Origin: a virus
DNA: 46,621 nt
Strand: one strand, 5' to 3'
Virus record (IMG/VR): IMGVR_UViG_3300042691_021199
Coordinates: 1 to 46,621 of that record
The translations under genes and the position numbers were made by a program. Below the pieces are notes generated by a model. It was not told the origin of the DNA. It did not search any database and saw only the letters and a list, made by a program, of their open reading frames with translations. Shown in pieces: positions 24,966 to 33,049 of this stretch. How positions within the stretch are numbered: the stretch's first letter is position 1; each line of letters opens with the position of its first letter.

Positions 24966-25354
24966 AAGTAAAAGATTTATTATTAGAGTATTCCCTAGGA
25001 GACCGTCGAGAAATATTAAATGATTTCTTAAAGTATTGTGCTGATGTATTAGAAATAAATGAACTTCCAGAAATACAATTAGTGACTGATAAAAGCTATT
25101 CAGCAAAATATAAATCATTTGGCGGTTATCAACCAGGTGAAAATAAAATAATTTTAGCTATCGAAGGTCGGCATATTGCTGACATACTCAGAACTCTAGC
25201 ACACGAACTAACCCACTACAAACAAGATTTGGAAGGTGACTTGGACGATCCTTACGCAGGGGAAACTGGTAGTGATCAAGAAAACGAAGCAAATAGTGTA
25301 GCAGGGATATTAATGAGAGACTTTGGCAGAGCCAACCCTAATATTTACGAATAA
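24962..25354 (+). CDS. Tagged zinc metallopeptidase-like protein
   Basis: 130 residues. After the tag M-K-V-K-D-L-L-L-E comes a small metallopeptidase domain: H81-E82-x-x-H85 in L-A-H-E-L-T-H-Y-K-Q, followed 20-odd residues later by E-N-E-A-N, whose glutamates (107, 109) can supply the third zinc ligand, as in gluzincins. The upstream strand N-K-I-I-L-A-I forms the usual edge strand. If delivered with the DNA it could cleave host proteins; acting during head maturation is an alternative. Coupled by ATGA to the preceding gene. Confidence 0.65.
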   Translation: MKVKDLLLEYSLGDRREILNDFLKYCADVLEINELPEIQLVTDKSYSAKYKSFGGYQPGENKIILAIEGRHIADILRTLAHELTHYKQDLEGDLDDPYAGETGSDQENEANSVAGILMRDFGRANPNIYE

Positions 25355-25356
25355 TT

Positions 25357-26370
25357 ATGAGAATAAGAGAATTATTAGAAGGTGGCTGGGACACCAAAGT
25401 AACACAAAGCACTGTGATAAAACCACAGATAGTAAAAGCTGCCTTATCTATAGCACAAAAATTTGCTGTTGATTTTAATTCTTTTTTAAAAGAAAAAGAT
25501 ATTCCCAGTATACGTATTGGCGCTCCTACAGGCAGTAGTGCTTATCATGACGTAGACCCAGAAGATAAAATTTATGGTGATGTAGATTTACAAATAGTAG
25601 TTCCTGCATTAGAACAAAACGCGGGACTAACTATGGCACAGGTTCAGACTTTTTGGCATAAGTTAGAAGATGAATTTGTAAAAACTATCAAACCAAACTA
25701 TATACATCCAGAAAGTGAACCAGGACATCCAATTTTCTCTATAGGCAATGATCAATATGTGCAAGTAGACTTAATGCCACATCCAGTTCCATTAGAACAA
25801 TGGGGAAGATATAGAGTCACTCCTGAAAGAGGACTAAAAGGTTTACTTTATGGAAATATGTTCAGTGTTTTGGGTGAACTACTACTGATGAGTATACAAC
25901 ACAGTGGAGCTCAAATTAAAGTTAGAGATGGGCAAAGACTCCCATACACTCCTACTAGAAAAGATTATGAACTACAAACAGTTACTTCTAATATCGAAAC
26001 GTTTGTTTATGATATATTCATGCACGAAGCAAAATTGTTAGGAGTCACCAAACCATATATTGATCCGTTGTTAAAAAAGCATCCTGGAGTTAACACACAA
26101 GATATTAAAATCAGTAATTTAGTTAATGCTGTTAAAGGCATAGCAAGTAGTTTTGAACTAAATGATATGTATGGTAAAGGTGCTTTGTCAAATTATGCTA
26201 ATTCAAATGACTTTATAAACAAATTTTTAGAAATATATGAAGCAAAAGCCATGAAAGATATCACTGCTAGTAAACGCGATAAAGCAGAAACTCCTGAAGC
26301 TAAGGCTCGTGCAGAAGATGATAAAAAGAAAGTTGCTCAAGGACTTGAGTTTGTTAAAGGACTATTCTAA
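25357..26370 (+). CDS. Tagged nucleotidyltransferase-fold protein
   Basis: 337 residues. Tag M-R-I-R-E-L-L-E followed by G-G, a good fit to a gp21-type cleavage site (L-x-E before G). A pol-beta-like nucleotidyltransferase core follows: G59-S60 with G-D75-V-D77 two turns later and a third acidic strand Q-V-D-L-M-P. A helical C-terminal domain extends to residue 337, ending in a Lys/Ala-rich helix. Such folds transfer NMPs to RNA, proteins or small molecules; target unknown. A second, different nucleotidyltransferase is encoded at 27468. Confidence 0.65.
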   Translation: MRIRELLEGGWDTKVTQSTVIKPQIVKAALSIAQKFAVDFNSFLKEKDIPSIRIGAPTGSSAYHDVDPEDKIYGDVDLQIVVPALEQNAGLTMAQVQTFWHKLEDEFVKTIKPNYIHPESEPGHPIFSIGNDQYVQVDLMPHPVPLEQWGRYRVTPERGLKGLLYGNMFSVLGELLLMSIQHSGAQIKVRDGQRLPYTPTRKDYELQTVTSNIETFVYDIFMHEAKLLGVTKPYIDPLLKKHPGVNTQDIKISNLVNAVKGIASSFELNDMYGKGALSNYANSNDFINKFLEIYEAKAMKDITASKRDKAETPEAKARAEDDKKKVAQGLEFVKGLF

Positions 26371-27110
26371 TGCGAGCAAGAGAATTTATGGAGCAAGCTC
26401 CTTTTAAAAATAATAAAGAAGACGAGTTAAGAAGAGCATTACAACGAGACATTAACATACCAGTGATGCCTACTGAAAAAGACTGGAGAACTGATCCAGA
26501 AGCTCGCAGAAAAAAAGAAAAAGAACAGGCATTAGAACTTCCACCTGTTAGTCCAGAGGATTTGATTGGTACTGGTATATTCAAAGCACCAGCTCTTGCC
26601 GCAGTTAACACACTGTCAAAAACTGCTCCTAAAAAATTATCCACTAAAATTGGTGATATTGCATATGATTTAAAAAATAAACCCAATCCTTTCAATCCAA
26701 TGACAATAAAAGATGTTGGAACTGAAAAAGCAACTATACAATATCATGCTGATAATGCCTTTAGAAAAAAATATGGTATGGAACCTCCAACATACGACAT
26801 AGATAAAGATCTAAAAAGATTTGGTGGTACAGATGCATATCGCAAAGCCTCCAACGATTATGCTACAATATCTAATGATTTTCAAAACAGAGGTTATAAG
26901 ATTGGTAGCAGGACTCCAGAAATTGGTGCCAATGTAGACAGCACTGATTTATTAACACCTAGAACTAGAATACCCTATCCCAGCGCAAAAGAAAAATTTC
27001 AGGACATTGTAGATAAAGAAGCGTTTAGAATTGCGAACCCTTTAAATATGTTAGATTTTAGCACAAAGGCTGTGGCTAATAGAAATAGGAATAACGATGA
27101 AAATAAGTGA
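26370..27110 (+). CDS. Tagged putative head-cargo protein
   Basis: 246 residues; its ATG overlaps the previous stop by one base. Tag M-R-A-R-E-F-M-E. A very basic/acidic first third (K-N-N-K-E-D-E-L-R-R-A-L and R-R-K-K-E-K-E) is followed by a hydrophobic stretch G-I-F-K-A-P-A-L-A-A-V near residue 70 and an Asn/Asp-rich C-terminal half. No catalytic motif found. The hydrophobic segment is too short for a confident membrane helix. The tag and setting suggest a packaged protein; function unknown. Confidence 0.5.
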   Translation: MRAREFMEQAPFKNNKEDELRRALQRDINIPVMPTEKDWRTDPEARRKKEKEQALELPPVSPEDLIGTGIFKAPALAAVNTLSKTAPKKLSTKIGDIAYDLKNKPNPFNPMTIKDVGTEKATIQYHADNAFRKKYGMEPPTYDIDKDLKRFGGTDAYRKASNDYATISNDFQNRGYKIGSRTPEIGANVDSTDLLTPRTRIPYPSAKEKFQDIVDKEAFRIANPLNMLDFSTKAVANRNRNNDENK

Positions 27111-27471
27111 ACTATTAGAATCTAAAGATGGCAAGATCACCAAAAGACAACGAGAGTCTACTCGTGGTTTGCACATTTATTCAGATGGTGAAAAATGGAG
27201 CGGTGATTATACTCAATATAGAGTTATGATGGCTGCTGCATGTACTGATGGCGAATCAGTACCAGACATGGATGCTAAAAGTTGGATAGGGAAATATAAA
27301 ACAGCACATCCTTATTCCGAGGAAGATCAAAAAAAATTAAAAATGGCTTACAAGGCTGCAGGAGCCAGTTATAAAGATTTAAATCATGGTAATTTGGATA
27401 GTGATGAACTAAAAAGTATTAACACGCATAGTCCTGTTGCTAAAAAGAAAAAGAATAGGTATGGCATATGA
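27097..27471 (+). CDS. Tagged small basic putative head-cargo protein
   Basis: 124 residues overlapping the previous gene by 14 bases and the next by 4. Tag M-K-I-S-E-L-L-E then S, matching the L-x-E/S cleavage pattern. The core R-E-S-T-R-G-L-H-I-Y-S-D-G-E-K-W-S-G-D-Y and V-M-M-A-A-A-C-T-D-G is patterned like a small folded domain and the C-terminus is Lys-rich (K-K-K-K-N-R). High positive charge fits proteins packed with DNA in the head. Function unknown. Confidence 0.5.
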   Translation: MKISELLESKDGKITKRQRESTRGLHIYSDGEKWSGDYTQYRVMMAAACTDGESVPDMDAKSWIGKYKTAHPYSEEDQKKLKMAYKAAGASYKDLNHGNLDSDELKSINTHSPVAKKKKNRYGI

Positions 27472-28295
27472 AAATAAGAGAATTATTAGAAAGCGGTAAA
27501 CGTCTAGCAGGACAAGGGATAGAAGTTTCGAGAGTCAATAAAGATGTATTTCTAAAAGCTAAATCTGTTTTAAATCCTATCTTAAAAAAAGCCGGACTTA
27601 AAGCAGGTTGGACTGCTGGCGGTGCAGGAAGTTTTGATCCTGAACATCCTTATGGTGGCGGTGGTAGAGAAGATAGCGGGGACATAGATATTATGATTGA
27701 CCCTATGCAACTTTTAAAGCAGTTTCCACCAGACATCGAATCATATAACGCTGCGAGTAAAAAACCTTTAGGTCCAAAAGCCATGGCAACTACTCTAGCA
27801 GATCCTAATAAAAAAGCTAGACTAGAACTGAGTGCTAGTAAATGGGCTTTGGCATCATATATGACTCAGAGTGGCTTTCCCACTGATCCTGGCACACTTA
27901 CAGTAGAATATTCAGATAATGGTAGAAGTTATTCTATTGATTTAATTGTTAGACCTGAAAGTTCTTGGGAACTACATTCACATGATTTTACTAGAGATCC
28001 TGGAATGAGAGGTGGACAACTATTTACAGATGTATATCCTACATTAGTCAAATTAGCCAGCAAATCTACTTTCACAGATCCTAAAACTGGCGAGGAAAAA
28101 GGTAGTTTACAATACAGTCCAGATAGAGGACTCGTAGATAGAGAAACTGACGAAGTAGTTGCTATAAACAAGAACGATATAGCTAAAATATTGCTAGGTC
28201 CAACCGCTACTGCTAAAGATATGTCAAGTATTTCGGGAATTAAAGACGCTTTAGCCAAAGATCCAGCAAAAATGCGTCAAGTCTTTCCAAATTAA
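27468..28295 (+). CDS. Tagged nucleotidyltransferase-fold protein (second)
   Basis: 275 residues. Tag M-K-I-R-E-L-L-E then S. The nucleotidyltransferase core shows G-G-A-G-S (51-55), G-D72-I-D74-I-M-I and a third aspartate in Y-S-I-D-L-I-V near residue 158, the triad of pol-beta-type enzymes. A Gly-rich insertion (Y-G-G-G-G-R-E-D) sits between the GS helix and the DxD strand. It differs clearly from the 25357 protein, so the two are not recent duplicates. Coupled by ATGA to the gene before. Target unknown. Confidence 0.65.
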   Translation: MKIRELLESGKRLAGQGIEVSRVNKDVFLKAKSVLNPILKKAGLKAGWTAGGAGSFDPEHPYGGGGREDSGDIDIMIDPMQLLKQFPPDIESYNAASKKPLGPKAMATTLADPNKKARLELSASKWALASYMTQSGFPTDPGTLTVEYSDNGRSYSIDLIVRPESSWELHSHDFTRDPGMRGGQLFTDVYPTLVKLASKSTFTDPKTGEEKGSLQYSPDRGLVDRETDEVVAINKNDIAKILLGPTATAKDMSSISGIKDALAKDPAKMRQVFPN

Positions 28296-28302
28296 AATAC
28301 AA

Positions 28303-28308
28303 TAAATA
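28303..28308 (+). promoter_or_regulatory. Putative late promoter, leaderless placement
   Basis: AATAAATATAG; counting six bases from the last A (T4 spacing) puts +1 at 28314, the A of the next ATG. No Shine-Dalgarno precedes it. Confidence 0.45.
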
Positions 28309-28313
28309 TAGCT

Positions 28314-30281
28314 ATGAAATTATTAGAATTCTTCAACTCCAGCAAAAAAGCTATAATGGAAGGCATTGACCATCCAGAAGACCTTATTATCTCTAATGGC
28401 AGTGCTGGCGCAGAAAGAGTTCTAAAAGACTTAATAAATTTACAGAAAGACCCCAGCACTGTTAGTGTTAAATGGGACGGATTTCCTGCTGTAGTATTTG
28501 GCAGAGATTCAAAAGGTAATCTAGTGTTTGTAGACAAACACATGTATGACAAAATTTCTAAAGGTAAAATGAATTTTACTAGTATTAGATCATATGATGA
28601 AGAACGTGATGCTAATAGAACTAGTCTTTGGGAACAAGAAAGTGTATTAAGACCTGCATTAGATAAAGTAATTCCTAATGTTCGTGATCAATACTGGATG
28701 GGAGATCTAATGTGGACTGGAACTCCTAAAACAGATAATGGATATTTTGTTTTTAAACCAAATACTGTGGAGTATAGAGTAAAAATAGATGATACTCCTG
28801 GCAGAGGTAATACTTTAAGTGACAAAATTGCTAGAAGTGTTGGCGGTATTGCTGTACATACTTTTATACCTGGATTAGGTCAATCAGACCAACCATTAGT
28901 AGGTCTTAAAGGATTGAATGACGATGGTGGAATAACTTTCATGGTAGGAGAAATGAAAGATAAACCTAGGGTCGCAGTTAATACAGATTTAGCCAATAAA
29001 ACTCAACAAATTATTAGTCAACACAAATCATCAGTAGATAAATTTATTCAAGATCTAACAGAAATGAAATCTAAAAGTGTAATAACTGCCATGGGCCCAT
29101 TTATTACACGTATGTTAGAAGAAGATGACATATCAGGAAACATTGTTCCGAGATTTTTAGAATTTTTAAAAGAAAGACTAACTGACTCAGCGGCGCAAAA
29201 AATGCTGGGAACTAATAAAGATGGTTGGTTGTATCAAGAAGATGGTGGCGGACCTGGACTATTAGGAATATGGTCAATGTGGGCAGCTATCACAGAACTT
29301 AAAACTAATATTAAACAACAGATAGATGCTCAACAACAAGGTAGCGAAATAATTGCTATCACTGACGGCGTTAATGCACACGAAGGATATGTATTTGGTT
29401 CTGGAAAAGATAAACTAAAATTAATTGATAGATTAGGATTTAGTAGAGCAAATTTTGCTAAACACAAAGTCAGCGATGAAGAAGTTTCTCAAAAGAAACA
29501 AATGCCTTTAGCTGTGTTTTGTTTCGGTAGAATGAATCCACCTACATTAGGTCATGGATTAGTAATAAACAAGACTTTAGAGTCAGGTGGTGAAAACGCA
29601 TTTATCTTTTTAAGTAACAGTGTTGGAACTGATGATCCGCTAGACCCATCTACTAAAGCAAAGTTTATAGCAGAAATATATCCAAATGCTGCAGGAAGAA
29701 TAGTGACTGATTTTGTTCAAGGTCCAATTTACGCTGCTAATTGGCTATATAGCAAAGGTTTTAGGAATATGGCATTTGTTGCTGGTAGTGATAGATTAGG
29801 CAAAGAAAAAGGTAGTATTGAAAAATTACTAAATGGTTGGAACAGCGGCCCTATTCGTAGCACTGATCCATCTGGCGCAAGAGATTTCGTTCACATGAGC
29901 TACATTAGTGCTGGAGATAGAGATCCAGAAAGCACAGGTATACAAGGATTTAGTGGCACTAAAGCTAGAGAAGCTGCGATTTCTGGCAATGAACAAAAGT
30001 TTCAAGAATATACAGGTGTCGACTCTAATATTACTGTAAATGGGCTTACACTTTATCAAGCTGTTAGAAAAGCTATGAACTTAGATAAAGAAGAAGCAAC
30101 TCCAGCTACCAATGTGGTAGCAAAACAACCAGTCGCTAAAAAACAAATAGCAAAGAAGGTTCCAGGACAATCTCCCGAAACAGACAAACAAGTAGATAAA
30201 TTAAATGCTTCTCTAAGAGAACAGCTTTCTGATTTACGCATAATTGTAGAAAATTTAAAACAGATTAGGAAATTAAAATGA
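28314..30281 (+). CDS. Tagged ligase-like / nucleotidylyltransferase fusion protein
   Basis: 655 residues. Tag M-K-L-L-E-F-F followed by A-I-M-E-G, an I-x-E/G cleavage-type site at residues 14-17. The N-terminal domain has K53-W-D-G56 in V-S-V-K-W-D-G-F-P-A-V, the adenylation motif I (KxDG) of DNA/RNA ligases and capping enzymes. The C-terminal domain (about 395-575) is a HIGH-superfamily nucleotidylyltransferase: P-P-T-L-G-H-G near 409-415 and F-S-G-T-K-A-R-E near 545-553, the S-S-T-x-I-R equivalent. A Lys/Gln-rich tail follows. NAD metabolism or nucleic-acid end repair are candidates; I recall related marine phage proteins as DUF6267, unchecked. Confidence 0.6.
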   Translation: MKLLEFFNSSKKAIMEGIDHPEDLIISNGSAGAERVLKDLINLQKDPSTVSVKWDGFPAVVFGRDSKGNLVFVDKHMYDKISKGKMNFTSIRSYDEERDANRTSLWEQESVLRPALDKVIPNVRDQYWMGDLMWTGTPKTDNGYFVFKPNTVEYRVKIDDTPGRGNTLSDKIARSVGGIAVHTFIPGLGQSDQPLVGLKGLNDDGGITFMVGEMKDKPRVAVNTDLANKTQQIISQHKSSVDKFIQDLTEMKSKSVITAMGPFITRMLEEDDISGNIVPRFLEFLKERLTDSAAQKMLGTNKDGWLYQEDGGGPGLLGIWSMWAAITELKTNIKQQIDAQQQGSEIIAITDGVNAHEGYVFGSGKDKLKLIDRLGFSRANFAKHKVSDEEVSQKKQMPLAVFCFGRMNPPTLGHGLVINKTLESGGENAFIFLSNSVGTDDPLDPSTKAKFIAEIYPNAAGRIVTDFVQGPIYAANWLYSKGFRNMAFVAGSDRLGKEKGSIEKLLNGWNSGPIRSTDPSGARDFVHMSYISAGDRDPESTGIQGFSGTKAREAAISGNEQKFQEYTGVDSNITVNGLTLYQAVRKAMNLDKEEATPATNVVAKQPVAKKQIAKKVPGQSPETDKQVDKLNASLREQLSDLRIIVENLKQIRKLK

Positions 30282-31108
30282 AAATCACTGAAATATTATT
30301 AGAAAATAAAAAAGGCGTAAAAGCTCCAGTGAAACCTCGCAACTTTGTTGCCAAAAATCAACAGACTAGTGGCTCAGGTGCTCATCGTGATAAAAAGAAA
30401 GAGCAAAAGCAAGGTTACGAAAAACATAAAAGTAAAAGCGTGGCGGAAGGCGGTCGAGAAATGACAAACACCCCACGTGACAAGTTTATTTCAAGAATGA
30501 GTCCTAGTGTTGATAACAATGCCTTGATGCAGAAAGTTGCCAAGGTAGTAAACAGTCCAGAATTCAATGAAGATACCATTTTAAAAATTGTAGATGCAGG
30601 CAATACAGTGACGCATCCTGTTGGTCGTTATATTCAAAAGGAATTTGATGAATTGCAATACGATCTGGGTAGACAATATGAAGATTATCCAGAGAGGGTG
30701 GCTGAAAAACTACTATCAATGTTGATAGCTAGAACAAAGCAGGGTGTGGCGGAAGGTTTCAATAACGAAATAGATATGGAACTACATCGTATTGCGCAAT
30801 CTGAAGATGAGGAAATGTTAGTTGATGCTATGCACGGACTGTTAGGCACTGGTGTATCAGATACATTAGAAGATATGATTAATGAGTTAGCAGATGAATT
30901 AGCTGCTAAGGGAATGACAGAACTATTAAATGATGAAGATAAAATGATAGAACTTTTAATGGATAAGGTTACAAAAGAATACGGCGATCCTGACATAGCG
31001 GAAGGTTTAAAAGATCCAAAAGACAATCCTTGTTGGAAAGGATATAAGCCTGTGGGAACCAAAAAGAAAAATGGCAAAACTGTACCAAATTGTGTGCCTA
31101 AGGAATAA
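30278..31108 (+). CDS. Tagged modular protein with repeated AEG linkers
   Basis: 276 residues, ATGA-coupled. Tag M-K-I-T-E-I-L-L-E. The protein is built of blocks separated by S-V-A-E-G-G, G-V-A-E-G-F and D-I-A-E-G-L, each fitting the hydrophobic-x-E/G pattern of T4 gp21 protease sites. Blocks: a basic linker (10-53), a helical block (about 57-158), an acidic helical block (about 160-240) and a short C-terminal piece with C-W-K-G-Y-K-P-V-G-T-K-K-K-N-G-K and a cysteine, a small motif common in phage proteins. It reads like a polyprotein to be cut during head maturation. No enzyme motif. Confidence 0.5.
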   Translation: MKITEILLENKKGVKAPVKPRNFVAKNQQTSGSGAHRDKKKEQKQGYEKHKSKSVAEGGREMTNTPRDKFISRMSPSVDNNALMQKVAKVVNSPEFNEDTILKIVDAGNTVTHPVGRYIQKEFDELQYDLGRQYEDYPERVAEKLLSMLIARTKQGVAEGFNNEIDMELHRIAQSEDEEMLVDAMHGLLGTGVSDTLEDMINELADELAAKGMTELLNDEDKMIELLMDKVTKEYGDPDIAEGLKDPKDNPCWKGYKPVGTKKKNGKTVPNCVPKE

Positions 31109-31110
31109 AG

Positions 31111-31545
31111 ATGGAAAAATTACAACAAGCTCTAAAAATTGCATTTGCTAGTGAATTTAGTTTTTATCTAAAAGCACATTATTTTCACTGGAATGTTGAA
31201 GGCGAAAATTTTCAACAATATCATGAATTGTTTGGAAAAATTTATGAGGAAGTATATGCTAGTATTGATGATTTTGCAGAAAATATACGTAAAATAAATG
31301 CTTATACACCTGGTAGTTTAATTGGATTCAATATGCTGAGTGCTATCGAAGACGAAACTGTTGTCCCGTCTGCAAAAGAAATGGTCATTGAACTATTACA
31401 AGACAGTGAGAAAATGTCAGAGATTTTTAAATTCACTTTTAGACTTTCAGAAGAATATAACGAATATGGCCTAAGTGATTTTTTAGCCAATAGACAAGAT
31501 GCACATAATAAACACAGCTGGATGCTAAGAGCAACATTAAAATGA
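31111..31545 (+). CDS. Dps/ferritin-like protein
   Basis: 144 residues with no tag. The helix K-A-H-Y-F-H-W-N-V-E-G-E-N-F-Q-Q-Y-H-E-L, then S-I-D-D-F-A-E, matches Dps: H26 in H-W-N, H38, and the D53-x3-E57 pair correspond to the ferroxidase ligands. Dps forms 12-mers that bind DNA and oxidise iron, protecting DNA from peroxide. It lies two bases after a tagged gene, within the cargo cluster. Whether it is packaged or acts in the cell is not shown. The Lys-rich N-terminal tail used by E. coli Dps for DNA binding is absent. Confidence 0.75.
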   Translation: MEKLQQALKIAFASEFSFYLKAHYFHWNVEGENFQQYHELFGKIYEEVYASIDDFAENIRKINAYTPGSLIGFNMLSAIEDETVVPSAKEMVIELLQDSEKMSEIFKFTFRLSEEYNEYGLSDFLANRQDAHNKHSWMLRATLK

Positions 31546-31832
31546 AACAATACAGAGTAACTAGTCAAGATATTAATCAATCCAGTGACGACGACTGTTA
31601 CTTGGATCCAAAAGATCCTATACAAGAATTAAAAATACTTTCTGGTATGGGAGGAATAAACGGACAGGCAAGGTTACAAGAGTATAAACTAAGTCAGCGA
31701 GATATTAACATAAGTCATACAGCAAATAATAATGCAGAATTAATGAAACAACACGATATTAAACCTGGTACTCCAGAATGGTTTAAACTTTGGTTTAGCA
31801 AACCATATCTAACAGGTGAGAAAAGGATTTAA
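31542..31832 (+). CDS. Hypothetical phage protein with an internal repeat
   Basis: 96 residues, ATGA-coupled to the Dps gene. Two similar phrases, Y-R-V-T-S-Q-D-I-N near residue 4 and Y-K-L-S-Q-R-D-I-N near residue 48, suggest an internal duplication. The C-terminal I-K-P-G-T-P-E-W-F-K-L-W-F-S-K-P-Y-L-T-G-E is a pattern I associate with small proteins of aquatic T4-like phages. No tag, no catalytic motif. Function unknown. Confidence 0.45.
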   Translation: MKQYRVTSQDINQSSDDDCYLDPKDPIQELKILSGMGGINGQARLQEYKLSQRDINISHTANNNAELMKQHDIKPGTPEWFKLWFSKPYLTGEKRI

Positions 31833-31833
31833 C

Positions 31834-32274
31834 ATGAGAGCTACTGAATTCATCACAGAAAGTTGGAGTGAAAAATATAAGAGCAGCATTAATTGCGACA
31901 GTCCTAAAGGATTTAGTCAACGTGCTCACTGTCAAGGTAGAAAAAAGAATGAAAGTTTAGAAGAAACATATGACGGTGATGAATTCTACGAAGCATACGG
32001 AGAACTTTGGTACAATGAAGATCATCAATTAGATGAGGCGGAATATCAGGGTCGTAGTGTACCTTTAGGTAAACCTATGCGTGGTGATGTTAAAAAATTC
32101 AAAGTTTATGTTAAAAATTCAAAAGGAAACATAGTTAAGGTTAACTTTGGTGATCCTAATATGAAGATTAAAAAATCAAATCCTGCAAGACGCAGGAGTT
32201 TTAGAGCAAGACATAATTGTGATAATCCTGGGCCCAGAGATAAAGCACGTTATTGGTCATGTAGGAAATGGTAA
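31834..32274 (+). CDS. Tagged cysteine/arginine-rich putative head protein
   Basis: 146 residues from ATG 31834, preceded by AAAAGGA. Tag M-R-A-T-E-F-I-T-E then S. After it come C-D-S-P-K-G-F-S-Q-R-A-H-C-Q-G and, at the C-terminus, R-R-R-S-F-R-A-R-H-N-C-D then K-A-R-Y-W-S-C, a basic cysteine motif widespread at the ends of head-related proteins in marine T4-like phages. The two Cys pairs with His could bind zinc. The central part is acidic (D-E-A-E-Y, another possible cleavage point). Probably packed with DNA; function unknown. Confidence 0.55.
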   Translation: MRATEFITESWSEKYKSSINCDSPKGFSQRAHCQGRKKNESLEETYDGDEFYEAYGELWYNEDHQLDEAEYQGRSVPLGKPMRGDVKKFKVYVKNSKGNIVKVNFGDPNMKIKKSNPARRRSFRARHNCDNPGPRDKARYWSCRKW

Positions 32275-32275
32275 T

Positions 32276-33049
32276 ATGAAGATTACTGAGTTACTTGCTG
32301 AAAATAAAGACACTAAAGCTGACCCTGTTCAAAAAAATAGTGACGAACTTGCTACAATCCAAAGTAATGTTCACGGAACTGAAAGTGGGTATGGGAAAGC
32401 AAAAACTGACAAACCTAATTATGCAGGTGCTATAGGTCCAATGCAAATTCTTCCATCAACATTTGGTTGGATGCAAAAAACTGGTATAATACCAAAAGAT
32501 TATGATATACAAAATCCAGAACAAAACAAGGCTGCAGGTGATGCATTATTAGCACATTATTATAAAAAATATGATGGAGATCCTGCTAAAGTGTACGCAG
32601 CATACTACGGCGGACCAGGCGCAGTTAACAAAGATGGATCTATTAACACTCATTGGAGAGACAGAAAAAATCCTAAGGCTCCTACTGTAGGTGAATACAT
32701 TGCAATAGCTATGGCAAAGAGTGGAACTTCACAACCTAGAAGCAGAGACGGAAAAACTGATGTTTCACTACCGAAATCTGTCGCAGTTGCTTCTGCTCCA
32801 ACAGCAAAATCTGTTTTAGATACTGATAACGTGTCAAGAACTATTTCTGATATAGGTTCTTCTATTGGAAATTTCTATGACAGAGTCAGATCCGATTTAA
32901 CAGGAAACATTAGTTCTACAGATAATATAGAGAATAATGAAATAGTATTGCTCATAGGTGGCAAGAAAAGAAAATTTAAAAACAAGAAAGAGGCGGAGAT
33001 GGCAATAAAATTAGCAATGCAATCAGGAGAGGAGATTGTTAATGTCTAA
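32276..33049 (+). CDS. Tagged lytic transglycosylase (SLT domain)
   Basis: 257 residues from ATG 32276. Tag M-K-I-T-E-L-L-A-E. The SLT fold follows: catalytic E36-S37 in T-E-S-G-Y-G-K-A, G-A-I-G-P-M-Q-I-L-P-S-T-F (51-63) and A-A-Y-Y-G-G-P-G-A near 108-116 (usual form A-Y-N-A-G-P-G). The C-terminal half is Ser/Lys-rich. An internal virion muramidase would cut peptidoglycan during DNA entry, as for T7 gp16 and P22 gp4. There is no signal peptide and the gene is far from the lysis cassette, which favours the entry role. Confidence 0.75.
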   Translation: MKITELLAENKDTKADPVQKNSDELATIQSNVHGTESGYGKAKTDKPNYAGAIGPMQILPSTFGWMQKTGIIPKDYDIQNPEQNKAAGDALLAHYYKKYDGDPAKVYAAYYGGPGAVNKDGSINTHWRDRKNPKAPTVGEYIAIAMAKSGTSQPRSRDGKTDVSLPKSVAVASAPTAKSVLDTDNVSRTISDIGSSIGNFYDRVRSDLTGNISSTDNIENNEIVLLIGGKKRKFKNKKEAEMAIKLAMQSGEEIVNV

